Shown one piece after another: positions 18,347 through 27,397 of a stretch of DNA of 64,000 bases. This DNA is from Leucobacter insecticola. GTDB taxonomy: Bacteria > Actinomycetota > Actinomycetes > Actinomycetales > Microbacteriaceae. The notes under the pieces are model-generated. The model was given only the letters and a program-made list of their open reading frames with translations, had not been told where the DNA came from and did no database searches. The DNA is taken from assembly GCF_011382965.1 (NCBI RefSeq), contig NZ_CP049934.1, forward strand, positions 1,550,001 through 1,614,000. The letters run 5' to 3'. A program made the position numbers and the translations under genes. Position 1 is the stretch's first letter. Every line of letters begins with the position of its first letter.

Positions 18347-20104
18347 ATGGCGACAATTGAGGTGAGTGGGCTTACCGTCGCGCTCGAGAGCGACGGAGCC
18401 ACGATTATTGAGGACGTATCACTGGCGCTTGAAGCCGGTGAGGTGATGGGCATTGTCGGGGAATCAGGATCAGGCAAGAGCACCCTCGCTCTCGCATTGC
18501 TCGGTTACACGCGGCCGGGCGGCAAGATTACCTCCGGTTCTGTCACGATCGAGGGAACCGACCTCCTCGGGCTCGACGAGGTCGGTCTACGCCAGGCCCG
18601 CCGCGGTCTCGTGTCATACGTGGCTCAGGATCCCGCAACCGCCCTCAACCCTGCGATGCGCATCGTTGACCAACTGCTGGAAGCGGTCGAGGGATCTCGC
18701 GCCGATTCGCTGCGGCAGATTCGCGAAACACTCATCTCGGTTGGTTTGCCGAGTGACGATGCCTTCCTCAAGAAGCACGCGAGCGAGCTTTCCGGTGGGC
18801 AGCAGCAGCGAATCGGAATCGCTATGGCGGTGATCGCGAAGCCTCGCTTGATCGTGCTCGACGAGCCGACGACCGGTCTCGATGTATCCACGCAGATGAA
18901 GGTGCTTGAGCTCGTGAAGCGTCTGTGTGACGAGCATCGCATCGCTGCGATCTACGTCACCCACGATCTTGCGGTTGTTGCGGAGGTCGCGGATGCCGTG
19001 ACCGTCATGTACGGCGGTCAGGTCGTGGAAACCGGGCCATCCCGAGACCTGCTGCGATCCCCGTCCCACCCATACACGCGCGCCCTGCTGCGCGCCGTGC
19101 CCTCGACCGAGCGACGGCAGATGCTCGTTCCGATCCCCGGCCGGGCACCGAGCATTAGTGACCGTAATCCCGGCTGCGTGTTCGCCAAGCGCTGCGCCTT
19201 CGCCACGGAGATTTGCCATGAGTCCGTGCCTCAGCTGGAGCGCGCGGGTGTGGGCGAAGTTCGGTGTTTTCATCACCGCGAGCTCGAAGGAGAAGGGATG
19301 CCTGTGGTTGCGCTGGCCCCGGTAAGGGACGCAGAAGACAACACACCGCCGCTGCTACGCGTGACCGATCTGCACGCTTCTTACGCGTCACACACCGTGC
19401 TGAACGGCATTGACCTCGAGGTGCGGCCCGGCGAATGTATTGCCATCGTGGGAGAGTCAGGATCCGGAAAGAGCACGCTTTCGCGCTGCTTGATCGGGCT
19501 GCATACTGAGTGGGAGGGTGAAGTTGAACTCGATGGTGCCCCGCTCGCTCGTTCCGCCGCGAAGCGCACGAGTGAGGCGCGTCGACGCCTGCAGTACATT
19601 TTTCAGAATCCCTTTGGCTCACTGAATCCGAGGCTGACGGTAGGCGCGAGCCTCACCTCTCCGCTCGTTCACTTCGAGGGGCTGCGGGGAGAGGCCGCGC
19701 GCGCAAGGGCCGTCGAAGCGTTGGAACGGGTCGAGATTCCGGGACGGACGACCGAGCTCTACCCCGCGGAGCTCTCGGGCGGACAGCGACAGCGCGTCGC
19801 GATCGCGCGGGCGTTGCTCGCGAATCCCGGTGTACTCATTTGCGATGAGGTCACCTCCGCCTTGGACGTCTCGGTGCAGGCCTCGGTCGTTGAGCTTCTT
19901 CGTGGACTCCTGACCGACGGGCTCGGGATCATTTTCGTGACCCATAATCTCGCCGTGGTGCGCAGCATCGCTGATTCGGTGGCCGTGCTTAACCAGGGGA
20001 CAATCGTCGAACACGGCCAAGTTGAAAGGGTAATGGACAACCCTCAAGACATCTACACTCAAGGCCTTCTCGCAGACACCCTCGACCTGCCTGTTGCGTC
20101 CTAG
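18347..20104 (+). CDS. Fused peptide-type ABC transporter ATP-binding protein (DppD-DppF)
   Basis: A 585-residue protein with two complete ABC ATPase domains. The first has Walker A GESGSGKST at 38-46, signature LSGGQQQR, and a DppD C-terminal tail with the Cys-rich NPGCVFAKRCAFA block, the region that binds an Fe-S cluster in some relatives. The second repeats GESGSGKST and has LSGGQRQR. Fusion of the D and F subunits is common in Actinobacteria. It starts two bases after the DppC stop. It powers uptake through the two permeases; the binding protein is likely the one at 9493-11013. Confidence 0.92.
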   Translation: MATIEVSGLTVALESDGATIIEDVSLALEAGEVMGIVGESGSGKSTLALALLGYTRPGGKITSGSVTIEGTDLLGLDEVGLRQARRGLVSYVAQDPATALNPAMRIVDQLLEAVEGSRADSLRQIRETLISVGLPSDDAFLKKHASELSGGQQQRIGIAMAVIAKPRLIVLDEPTTGLDVSTQMKVLELVKRLCDEHRIAAIYVTHDLAVVAEVADAVTVMYGGQVVETGPSRDLLRSPSHPYTRALLRAVPSTERRQMLVPIPGRAPSISDRNPGCVFAKRCAFATEICHESVPQLERAGVGEVRCFHHRELEGEGMPVVALAPVRDAEDNTPPLLRVTDLHASYASHTVLNGIDLEVRPGECIAIVGESGSGKSTLSRCLIGLHTEWEGEVELDGAPLARSAAKRTSEARRRLQYIFQNPFGSLNPRLTVGASLTSPLVHFEGLRGEAARARAVEALERVEIPGRTTELYPAELSGGQRQRVAIARALLANPGVLICDEVTSALDVSVQASVVELLRGLLTDGLGIIFVTHNLAVVRSIADSVAVLNQGTIVEHGQVERVMDNPQDIYTQGLLADTLDLPVAS

Positions 20105-20118
20105 CCGCTGGCAGGTCT

Positions 20119-20132
20119 AGGGCGAGAGCCCT
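20119..20132. terminator. Short hairpin between ATPase and peptidase genes
   Basis: AGGGC-GAGA-GCCCT, a 5-bp stem in the 36-bp gap between two convergent genes. It is compact and has no T-run, so termination is only likely. Confidence 0.35.
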
Positions 20133-20140
20133 GGCCTTCG

Positions 20141-21292
20141 CTACTTCCGCGCGAGAAGCTGTACCAGTTGATCCTGCGGAAGAGCGTAGCGAGTCGTGCC
20201 GTTGATACCGACCATGGTGTCAGCCGCGAGCATCGCGTTGACAATGGCTTCCTCCGTTGCTTCAATTACCGCGTAGAAGAGCGGATCAATGTGGTCGTTG
20301 CTGAGGGCGGAGACTGGGGCACTGATGGGGGTGTCTGGAGAAAAGCCGCCGGGAATTGCGCCGAGGTTCGCGGTGGAGAAGCACAACGCGAGATCCCCGC
20401 TGCCGTTTTCGCCCGCCCCTCCCACGCGAGCGATCCCGAGCGTGGATCGCTGGGCAAGGCGAGCGCACTGGTGGGGAAGAAGCGGCGCGTCGGTCGCAAT
20501 AATGACGATGATGGAGCCGCTGCCCTCCGGGAGGTTGGTGCCGGCCGCGTGATCATCGGGAAGCTGGATCGCGTCTCCGAGCTGCACCCCGTCGATGGTG
20601 AGCCGGGAGCGCCTGCCGTGGTTGGCTTGCACGAGTACTCCGACGGTGTAGCCCCCGTCTGTTTCGGAAACCACGCGGGACGAAGTGCCGATGCCACCTT
20701 TGAAGCCGTGCGCGATCATCCCGGTGCCGCTGCCCACGCTGCCCTCGGCCACCGGGCCTGAGGTCGCCGATGCGATGGCCTGCTCCACGTGCTCCGGGCG
20801 CACGTGGAAGCCATTGAGATCATTGAGAATCCCGTCCCAAGTCTCTCCCACAACCGGGAGCGAGAAGAACGATTCCTCGGGTCCGCGGGCCAGAGCTTCA
20901 TGAGCGACCAGAGCGTCGCGCACCACCCCAACGCTGTGCGTATTGGTGAGCCCGATGAAGCTGGTGAGGGTGCCCGATTCGCGTACCCATTCAAGACCCG
21001 TCAGCTCGCCGTTGCCGTTGAGACGATGCGGCGCCGCAAACAAGGGGGTGCGCCACGGCTCATCGCAGGGCAAGACCACGGTTACGCCCGTTCGCACCGG
21101 CCCGGATCCTCGCACGAGGGAGCCGTCTCCCGAAACGAGGGTGGTGTGGCCGACTCGTACCCCGGCCACATCGGTAATCGCATTGAACTCGCCGCTCGGA
21201 AGCTCGCCCATCTTGAGCCCTAACGCACGGGCCCTTCGCTTGGACGGAGTCGTCTCTGGAGCAGAATTGATAGTCATCTTCTCATTGTGCAC
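20141..21292 (-). CDS. P1 family peptidase (DmpA/S58-type aminopeptidase)
   Basis: A 383-residue enzyme of the DmpA/BapA family, N-terminal-nucleophile hydrolases that cleave themselves and then act as aminopeptidases or beta-peptidases. It shows the family start GxxNAITDVAGVRVGHTTL, VGSGTGMIAHGFKGGIG, and an internal Gly-Ser pair in LPEGSGSIIV where self-cleavage would give the nucleophilic Ser. It is convergent with the peptide-type transporter, so it may process what is imported. The start is the GTG at 21292 or the ATG at 21277; neither has a clear ribosome-binding site. Confidence 0.85.
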   Translation of the reverse strand: MHNEKMTINSAPETTPSKRRARALGLKMGELPSGEFNAITDVAGVRVGHTTLVSGDGSLVRGSGPVRTGVTVVLPCDEPWRTPLFAAPHRLNGNGELTGLEWVRESGTLTSFIGLTNTHSVGVVRDALVAHEALARGPEESFFSLPVVGETWDGILNDLNGFHVRPEHVEQAIASATSGPVAEGSVGSGTGMIAHGFKGGIGTSSRVVSETDGGYTVGVLVQANHGRRSRLTIDGVQLGDAIQLPDDHAAGTNLPEGSGSIIVIIATDAPLLPHQCARLAQRSTLGIARVGGAGENGSGDLALCFSTANLGAIPGGFSPDTPISAPVSALSNDHIDPLFYAVIEATEEAIVNAMLAADTMVGINGTTRYALPQDQLVQLLARK

Positions 21293-21398
21293 GATCCCGA
21301 ATCGACTTCGGCAGCTTGACCTGCGAGGGCAAAATGTTGACCTTCAGAGTCAAAGAAGACAGGAGTGCCAACGATTACGCTCACTCAAGAGGAACCGT

Positions 21399-22409
21399 GT
21401 GGCCCCGAGCGCTGCACAGAGAGTTGGGATGAGGGTGCGGATTGACGATGAGACCACAGAACGCTGGAATGCAAGAGATCGTAGCCTCGACTCGCAACTG
21501 CCTGAGCGGAAATTTGCCACCGTTGACGGTGCGCTGATCGAGCGGAACTCCGGCAGCGCTATCAGTGCCGTGGGCCTACCGAGCCGCGTCGCGCTGTGTG
21601 CTGACGCGCCCGAAGCTCTCTGGGGAGCCTTGCAGCGGGACCAACTGGAGCTGCGATGGGACGGCGACACGACCGCGCTCAACACGCTACTGGATCGCTG
21701 GGTCGAACGCGTAGAGGGAGATCTTGGCCCCGAAGACGAGTGGGAAACCGCTATGGAACTCGTCGTGCCAGCCCGAGACTCCGCCGCGGCCATTCCGCTG
21801 CTCGCCCACGGCTTCGCAGTCGTCGGGGCCATCGGGATCAGGGTGGGGCGCCGCGGAACCGATCCGAGTGCGGCGGAGGCTCGTCTGAAGGCGCGTGGAT
21901 ACACGCTGCGACAGGCGAGCCTGGCCGATGTGTCGATCCTGGCCGAGCTCGATGTCGAGCTGCTCGCCCATGATTCGCAGCACGGCAGCGTAACGATTCG
22001 CCCGGGAGCTGCAGCAATCTTGGCCGACGGGATCCGCGAGCGGCTAGAGCAGGATCCTGAGTGGACCTGGCTGCTTGAGCGACAGGGTGAGGTCGCCGGT
22101 TACCTCAGTATCGAGTTTGACCGCGAGCGGCACCGTGCCGAGTGCAGCGCTGCAGCGGGTGGAGAGATACAGGGCGGTGCGGGCGCAGCCCCCGTCGGCT
22201 ACATCCAGGCGATGTACCTACGCGAGGAAGTTCGCGGGGCCGGTATCGGCGAGAGTGTCGTTGAGTTCGGTCATGGCCGTCTTGAGGCCGCGGGCGTCGA
22301 ACGGGTCCTCCTGGGTTACGCCGCAATTAATCCGCGCTCCGGTCCGTTCTGGTGCCGGATGGGATACCGTCCGCTCTGGAACAGCTGGCAGCGACGCCCT
22401 GCCACCTAG
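21399..22409 (+). CDS. GNAT family N-acetyltransferase
   Basis: A protein of about 336 residues with two acetyltransferase-like halves. The C-terminal GNAT domain is clear: VGYIQAMYLREEVRGAGIGE provides the acetyl-CoA pyrophosphate loop (R/Q-x-x-G-x-G/A), followed by the FWCRMGYRPLW end. The N-terminal half is degenerate. I chose the GTG at 21399 with GAGGAA upstream; the ATG at 21429 is possible. Its TAG stop lies inside the left arm of the foldback element at 22406, so the element was inserted at, or now supplies, the end of the gene. Substrate unknown. Confidence 0.75.
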   Translation: MAPSAAQRVGMRVRIDDETTERWNARDRSLDSQLPERKFATVDGALIERNSGSAISAVGLPSRVALCADAPEALWGALQRDQLELRWDGDTTALNTLLDRWVERVEGDLGPEDEWETAMELVVPARDSAAAIPLLAHGFAVVGAIGIRVGRRGTDPSAAEARLKARGYTLRQASLADVSILAELDVELLAHDSQHGSVTIRPGAAAILADGIRERLEQDPEWTWLLERQGEVAGYLSIEFDRERHRAECSAAAGGEIQGGAGAAPVGYIQAMYLREEVRGAGIGESVVEFGHGRLEAAGVERVLLGYAAINPRSGPFWCRMGYRPLWNSWQRRPAT

Positions 22410-22573
22410 TGGTGTGTCTCAGAAATAACTCCCCGTTGCGGTGCGCCGGTGAGCCGCGCTCGCTGCGTTGTTCTCGTCGGCTTTGCCTCCAGCAAAGCTC
22501 TCCTCGTCCGCCTTGCGATCACAGCTCCCCGGCACATCCTTACTGGGAAGCCATTTCTGAGACGCACCACTAG
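22406..22573. mobile_element. 168-bp foldback/MITE-like element
   Basis: Ends are 21-bp inverted repeats with one mismatch (22406-22426 and 22553-22573), both beginning with CTAG. Similarity between the two arms continues inward, and the centre is the perfect hairpin GCTTTGC-CTCCA-GCAAAGC. The whole element is thus one imperfect palindrome. It contains no gene and sits at the GNAT stop codon and upstream of cupin 2. This is the form of a non-autonomous foldback transposon; a long terminator is the alternative. Confidence 0.65.
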
Positions 22574-22620
22574 ATTCGCGGAAGAAAAGATCCCAAACAA
22601 ACAAAATAATGGAGGAAAAA

Positions 22621-23079
22621 ATGACCAGCAACTACGAGCGCCTTTTTGTGCGCGACATGCCCAGCTGTGCTGGAGAGTTCACCAGCGAGGGTGAGCAGGC
22701 CGGCCTTGACCTCCCGGAGAACCTGGGAGAAGGGTACTGGGTAATGAATCCCTCGGTCGTGCCGGAGAGCCAGATCAACATGAGTCACATTTGGGTGCAT
22801 CCGACCGAGGAGCCTCAACACTGGGTTAACCCGCACGTGCACGACTACGACGAAGTGCTGATTTGGACAGGCGGAGACCCTGACAACCCGGAGGATCTGG
22901 GGGCCGAGATCTACATGGACGTGGAGGGAGAACGCCACATCATTACGACTTCCGGATCGGTGTACATTCCGGCCGGAACCGTGCACTGCCCGCTCGGTTT
23001 CAACCGGGTGGATCGACCGTTCCGGTTTAGCGCGCTCTCGCTGGCTCCGAGCTACCTGTCGAAGAAGTCCCAGAAGTAG
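22621..23079 (+). CDS. Cupin-like protein, paralogue 2 of 3
   Basis: A 152-residue paralogue of the cupins at 15787 and 25223, with the same YDEVL-x-WTG, DLGAEIYMD, ITTSGSVYIPAG and HCPLGF blocks. The probable metal ligands are the two His and the Glu of HVHDYDE and the His of PAGTVH. A strong GGAGG lies before the ATG. It is preceded by the foldback element and followed by its own terminator and a convergent AraC gene. Function unknown; the context gives no pathway of its own, so a role shared with the other two copies is likely. Confidence 0.8.
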   Translation: MTSNYERLFVRDMPSCAGEFTSEGEQAGLDLPENLGEGYWVMNPSVVPESQINMSHIWVHPTEEPQHWVNPHVHDYDEVLIWTGGDPDNPEDLGAEIYMDVEGERHIITTSGSVYIPAGTVHCPLGFNRVDRPFRFSALSLAPSYLSKKSQK

Positions 23080-23084
23080 AAAGA

Positions 23085-23127
23085 CTGTTCTGGTTGAGAC
23101 GGGACCGAGCCGCCTCAACCAGAACAG
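23085..23127. terminator. Terminator between cupin 2 and AraC genes
   Basis: A near-perfect stem CTGTTCTGGTTGAG (23085-23098) with CTCAACCAGAACAG (23114-23127), six bases after the cupin stop and 17 bp before the stop of the convergent regulator gene. Confidence 0.75.
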
Positions 23128-23144
23128 CGGTTGTGGCGACTCGT

Positions 23145-24104
23145 CTATCTGGAGAGTCGGAGCTCGCTTGGAGAGATGCCGAAGCGAGCGCGAAACGTGC
23201 GGCTGAAGTGGGCCGCATCGAGGAAACACCACTGCGCCGCTATGGCCGAAACCGGGCGGTCCGCGTAGGCAGGGTTTTGCAGATCGGCGTAGCAGCGTTC
23301 GAGTCTGAGCGAGCGGATCATTGCGGCGATTGTCTCTCCTTCCCCCTGGAAAATGCCGTGGAGTCGCCGCGGAGAGAGGTAGTGCGCGGCCGCAACTTCT
23401 TCGGGCCCGAGTGTGGGTGACTGTAGATGATCGCGAATGTACTCGCGGACGCTGCGAATGAGTACCTGGCGGGGATCCTGGTCGAGCCGTTCAGAACCGA
23501 GCGTTGCGGTAATCAGGGTTGAAATCAGGTCTGTTGTGGTCTGTGCCAGCTGTCGCCGCACCAGGTCCGGTGACTGCACGAGGGCCCCGGGCATCTGTGG
23601 CAGCGTCTGTGACACGATGGTGCCGAGCGCTGTGTCCCGGGAGAGATGAGTGGCCGTCAACTCGGCAACGAGTTCGGCGGGCAGGTCGATGCTGCTTTTG
23701 GGGATCATCACGACGAGGTTGCAAAAGTCTCTGTCGAACGTGAGTGTGTAGGGGCGGGCGGTGTCGTAGATGGCGACATCGCCGGGGCTCAGGATCACCT
23801 CACGATTGTCTTGCACCAGTAAACCGGTGCCCGCCTGCATGAGGCTCAGCTTAAAATAATCGCCGCCTCCCTGCTCAATGAGGCTTTCGTTACGGTAGAC
23901 ATCATGTGCATTTGCGCTCACCTCGGCGAACGTGATGTGATGAGCATCTGCGGCGCAAAGTCGCCCGCGAAACCGGGCTGCTGGCGGACCTGACACCAAG
24001 AGGGGAACGAACGACGAGGAAATGGCCGAGTCGAAACTATCGAAATCGGTGAAGAACGCGCGGGAAGATGTCCGCTGTTGCTCGGAACTCGTTGAAACTA
24101 GCAT
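23145..24104 (-). CDS. AraC family transcriptional regulator, second of subfamily
   Basis: A 319-residue regulator with the same plan as the one at 2594-3598: an N-terminal AraC_binding_2 sensor (ILSPGDVAIYDTARPY, PKSSIDLPAELV) and a C-terminal AraC helix-turn-helix pair ending in AAHFSRTFRARFGISPSE. The ATG at 24104 has AAGGAG five bases upstream and is preferred over the TTG at 24107. It is convergent with cupin 2 and downstream of another AraC gene on the same strand. It may regulate cupin 2 or the aldehyde dehydrogenase. One oddity: CFLDAAHF replaces the usual GF-x-D. Confidence 0.87.
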   Translation of the reverse strand: MLVSTSSEQQRTSSRAFFTDFDSFDSAISSSFVPLLVSGPPAARFRGRLCAADAHHITFAEVSANAHDVYRNESLIEQGGGDYFKLSLMQAGTGLLVQDNREVILSPGDVAIYDTARPYTLTFDRDFCNLVVMIPKSSIDLPAELVAELTATHLSRDTALGTIVSQTLPQMPGALVQSPDLVRRQLAQTTTDLISTLITATLGSERLDQDPRQVLIRSVREYIRDHLQSPTLGPEEVAAAHYLSPRRLHGIFQGEGETIAAMIRSLRLERCYADLQNPAYADRPVSAIAAQWCFLDAAHFSRTFRARFGISPSELRLSR

Positions 24105-24197
24105 CAATGCTCCTTGTGAAATCGATCGCCGACTCTGGCGTCGATAGTTTTCGGTACGGTGATGTACCCGGAATGCGTGATGCGTGAGGTCGGTCGC

Positions 24198-25046
24198 TTA
24201 GACCATCCGCCGGGTACTAGCTGGTACCTCTCGGTACGAAGTGGGAGTGCAGCCCACTTCGCGCCGGAAGAACCGTGAGAAATAAGAGGGTTCGCTGAAC
24301 CCGAGACGATCGGCAATCTGAGCCGCACTCAATTCGGTGCCATTGAGTAGACGCTGCGATTCACGGGCAACCGCAGTGCGCAGGATCCTGCCGGGGGTTG
24401 ATCCGGTATCGGCCACCACCGATTCCGTGAGGTAGCCGCTGGTCACCCCAAGCACGGCCGCGCAGGAAGACACGGTCATGCGCGCGCTGGGTGCTCGCAG
24501 CACCATCCGGAGGAAATCTCGGGACAGTGACGACTGCTCGACTGCCGCAGGCGGAGCCGCGCCACCCGACACGCACTCCCACATCGTGGCGGAGATCAGG
24601 TGGCGTGCGCTCTCGCTGCTTCTGGTCTCAGCGACCGCCTCGACGAGACGACGCACCTGAGCCTGGGCCTGCATGGTGAGACACAGTGGAGCTGCTCCGA
24701 GAAGCAGCAACTCGCGCACTTGGTCGGGGAGACCGCCCAGCTGATCGAGGAGGCTCTCCTCGAACATCACACCGATGCCGCGGAGGCCCCTGGCTTCCCA
24801 AAAATGCACCTGCCCGGGAGCAATCACGTGGACGTCGCCCGGGGTCAGAGGAACCCGCGCGAAATCGATGACATCGTAGCCTTCACCCTCTTCGATCAGG
24901 ATCAACTGAGCAAAGTTGTGTCGGTGAGGCTCGTGCGCCTCGTTGAGCGCATCGATGGGCTCGACGGTGAACTGGGTGCCGCTCGGAAAGTCCGGCTGCA
25001 TGGTCAGCGAGTGCACAGGTAGAGAACTTTTGTGGTCGGCGGACAT
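24198..25046 (-). CDS. AraC family transcriptional regulator with cupin sensor domain
   Basis: A 282-residue regulator of a different AraC subfamily: a short N-terminal cupin sensor (HRHNFAQLILIEEGEGYDVI, LTPGDVHVIAPGQVHFW) and a C-terminal helix-turn-helix pair with AAQIADRLGFSEPSYFSRFF. The ATG at 25046 follows GAGGGAG; the open frame runs upstream without a better start. It lies between the other AraC gene and cupin 3 on the same strand. The effector is probably a small metabolite bound by the cupin barrel. Confidence 0.87.
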   Translation of the reverse strand: MSADHKSSLPVHSLTMQPDFPSGTQFTVEPIDALNEAHEPHRHNFAQLILIEEGEGYDVIDFARVPLTPGDVHVIAPGQVHFWEARGLRGIGVMFEESLLDQLGGLPDQVRELLLLGAAPLCLTMQAQAQVRRLVEAVAETRSSESARHLISATMWECVSGGAAPPAAVEQSSLSRDFLRMVLRAPSARMTVSSCAAVLGVTSGYLTESVVADTGSTPGRILRTAVARESQRLLNGTELSAAQIADRLGFSEPSYFSRFFRREVGCTPTSYREVPASTRRMV

Positions 25047-25222
25047 CGGGGCTCCCTCGCATCGTTGATCACCCGTCGGCGGCAGCGGTGTTTCGACCGC
25101 GGCCATGCCATATGACCGATGATAGTCAACGCGAACACCCGCAGTGAGCGAACTGCGGGAGCTAGGCGCGAAAGTCAGGCTCTTCGCGCTGGGGGGTGAT
25201 AATGCCACCGACCACTCCGTCG

Positions 25223-25732
25223 TTAGGAGGCAGACTCGGAGGTGGCGAGAGCTTCGGCCTTCAGCTTCTCGATCAGGCCTTCATTCTCGTCCGAGTCATA
25301 CTCGGGGCTCAGCGAGAGCGCGCTGAAGTTGAAGGGGCGGGTGACCTTGATGAAGCCGAGCGGGCAGTGCCGAACCCCTGCCGGAATGTATACGGAGCCT
25401 GAAGTAGTGATGTTGTGGCGCACACCCTCAATGTCGAGGTAGATCTCTGCGCCCAGGTCTTCGGGATTCTCCGGGTCTGAGCCGGTCCAGATGAGCACTT
25501 CGTCATACTCGTGAACGTGATCGTTCACCCAGTGGTGTGCTTCATCGACCTCGTGGATCCAGGTGTGGCTCATATGAATCTGGCTCTGCGGCACTTCGTT
25601 GACACGCATGAGCCCGAGCGGCGGAGACACGTTTGGGGGAGTTGGTAGACCGGCAGCGTCGCCTTCATTGCTGAAATCTGAGCCACAGGGCACCATGTTG
25701 CGCACGAAAAGATGCTCGTAAGTATCAGGCAT
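25223..25732 (-). CDS. Cupin-like protein, paralogue 3 of 3
   Basis: The longest of the three paralogues, 169 residues, with the same N-terminal YEHLFVRNM, HVHEYDEVLIWTGSDPENPE, ITTSGSVYIPAG and HCPLGF blocks plus an extra charged C-terminal helix. The cupin ligands HxH...E and His of PAGVRH are present. GAGGAGGAACA stands before the ATG. It follows the aldehyde dehydrogenase gene on the same strand, but the strong hairpin at 25844-25888 separates them, so it probably has its own promoter. Function unknown. Confidence 0.8.
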   Translation of the reverse strand: MPDTYEHLFVRNMVPCGSDFSNEGDAAGLPTPPNVSPPLGLMRVNEVPQSQIHMSHTWIHEVDEAHHWVNDHVHEYDEVLIWTGSDPENPEDLGAEIYLDIEGVRHNITTSGSVYIPAGVRHCPLGFIKVTRPFNFSALSLSPEYDSDENEGLIEKLKAEALATSESAS

Positions 25733-25843
25733 TGTTCCTCCTCATTGGGGTTGCCGCGTCTGCGGTGGCTCCAGTATGAATGCGGGGAGGGGGCATTTTC
25801 GATGCACCAATGCCGGTTGTGCTGGGACTTTTTCAGGCGTGCA

Positions 25844-25888
25844 AATGGCTGTGGCCCGGATCCAACTCGGATCCGGGCCACAGCCATT
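25844..25888. terminator. Strong hairpin terminator, copy 2
   Basis: A perfect 20-bp stem (25844-25863 and 25869-25888) with a 5-nt loop, just after the aldehyde dehydrogenase stop on the minus strand. It shares the 17-bp core GGCTGTGGCCCGGATCC with the hairpin at 15612-15660. Confidence 0.75.
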
Positions 25889-25899
25889 CACTTACGTTC

Positions 25900-27257
25900 T
25901 TACTTCTCGTAGAAGCGGAAAAGCTTCTTGTTGGCGAACTCGAGCATGCCGACCTTGCCCAGCTCGCGGCCGTAGCCCGACTTCTTAACGCCACCGAAGG
26001 GCACGTCTGCACCCTCAAGGCCCGCGCCGCCGATGAAGACCATGCCGACATCGAGCTGGTTGCCGACCTGCTCGGCGCGCTCCAGATCGTCACAAATGAT
26101 CACGGAGCCGAGACCGTAGGGCGAAGAGTTTGCGAGCTCGATCGCCTCAGCATCGCTCGACACCTTGTAGAGCTGCGCGACCGGGCCAAACAGTTCCTGG
26201 CTGTAGACGTCCATCGCCGGCGTGATGTTGGTGATGATGGTCGGGGTGTACAGGTTGCCCTGGGGGAGTTATCGCCGACGAGCACCTCGGCGCCCTGAGC
26301 AATCGCGCCGCCAACCTGCTTGGTCAGCGTCTCGGTTGCCGCAGCCGACGACATCGGGCCGAAGTCGCCCGCCTCGTAGGACTGCCCAGCGATGGCAGTC
26401 TTGAACTTCTCAGCGAACTCGTCGAAGTACTTGTCCATGACGACGATGCGCTTGGAACCGTTGCACGCCTGGCCGGTGTTCTCCATGCGGCCGCCCACAG
26501 CGTGTTCCACCGCGTGGTCGAGATCCGCGGTGTCGAGCACAAGGAACACGTCGGATCCGCCGAGCTCAAGCACGCACTTCTTCAGGGCGCGGCCTGCCTG
26601 CTCAGCCACAATTGCACCTGCGCGTTCGGAGCCAGTGAGCGAGACACCCTGGATCCGATCGTCTGCGATGATGTCGCCGATCTGGTCGTGGGTCGCGAAC
26701 ACGTTGACGTAGGCGCCCTCGGGGAAGCCCGCGTCACGGAAGATCTTTTCGAGGGCGAGCGCCGACTCGGGGCACTGTGCAGCGTGCTTCAGAATGACCG
26801 TGTTGCCGAGGATCAGGTTGGGAACCGCGAAGCGTGCAACCTGGTAGTAGGGGTAGTTCCACGGCATGATGCCGAGGATCACGCCGGTGCCCTGGAAGCG
26901 GAAGAAAGATTTCAGGCCGTCCTCGACCTCGAGTACCTCATCGGCGAGCCACTTCTCAGCGTTCTTGGCGAAGGCCGCGGTGATCGCTCCCGAGAACTCG
27001 GCCTCACCGACCGACTGCTCCATCGGCTTGCCCATCTCGCGATTGATGATCGCGCCAAGCTCGTCTTTCCGCTCGTCGAAGAGTTCAGCCGCGCGCTGTG
27101 CAAGGGCAGCTCGCTCGGCGACGGTAGTGGTGCGAGCCCACTCCTTGTAGGCCTTCTGTGCCGAGGCGAGCGACGCCTCGATCTCCGCAGCGGTGGCGTC
27201 TGGATACTCCGCGAGGGTTTCGCCCGTGGCCGGGTTAATGACGGCAAATGTGCCCAT
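25900..27257 (-). pseudogene. NAD(P)-dependent aldehyde dehydrogenase (succinate-semialdehyde type), one frameshift
   Basis: A family enzyme of about 453 residues: GIMPWNYPYYQ, the catalytic Glu in LELGGSD and the nucleophilic Cys in NTGQACNGSKR, then YSQELFGPVAQ and FGGVKKSGYGRELG. It oxidises an aldehyde to an acid; the GabD-like wording suggests succinate semialdehyde, but acetaldehyde from the phospho-lyase module is possible. The frame breaks after VGDNSP; one base added to the G5 run at 26262-26266 (C5 in the gene) gives NSPQGNLYTPTIITNITPAM and a continuous enzyme. AAGGAG precedes the ATG. Taken literally, the frameshift removes the last quarter of the protein, including the substrate channel. 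Confidence 0.85.
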
Positions 27258-27397
27258 AGATGACTCACTCCTTAGTGACTTCGTCGGGTGGTGTTAGTAC
27301 AGCCAGTCTCCCATACCTCTCACCAGAGCACTAGCTTTCGAATCGCGTGTATTCGAAGGTTTATTTGGAGCGAATCATCTGAATATGCGCAATAAAT

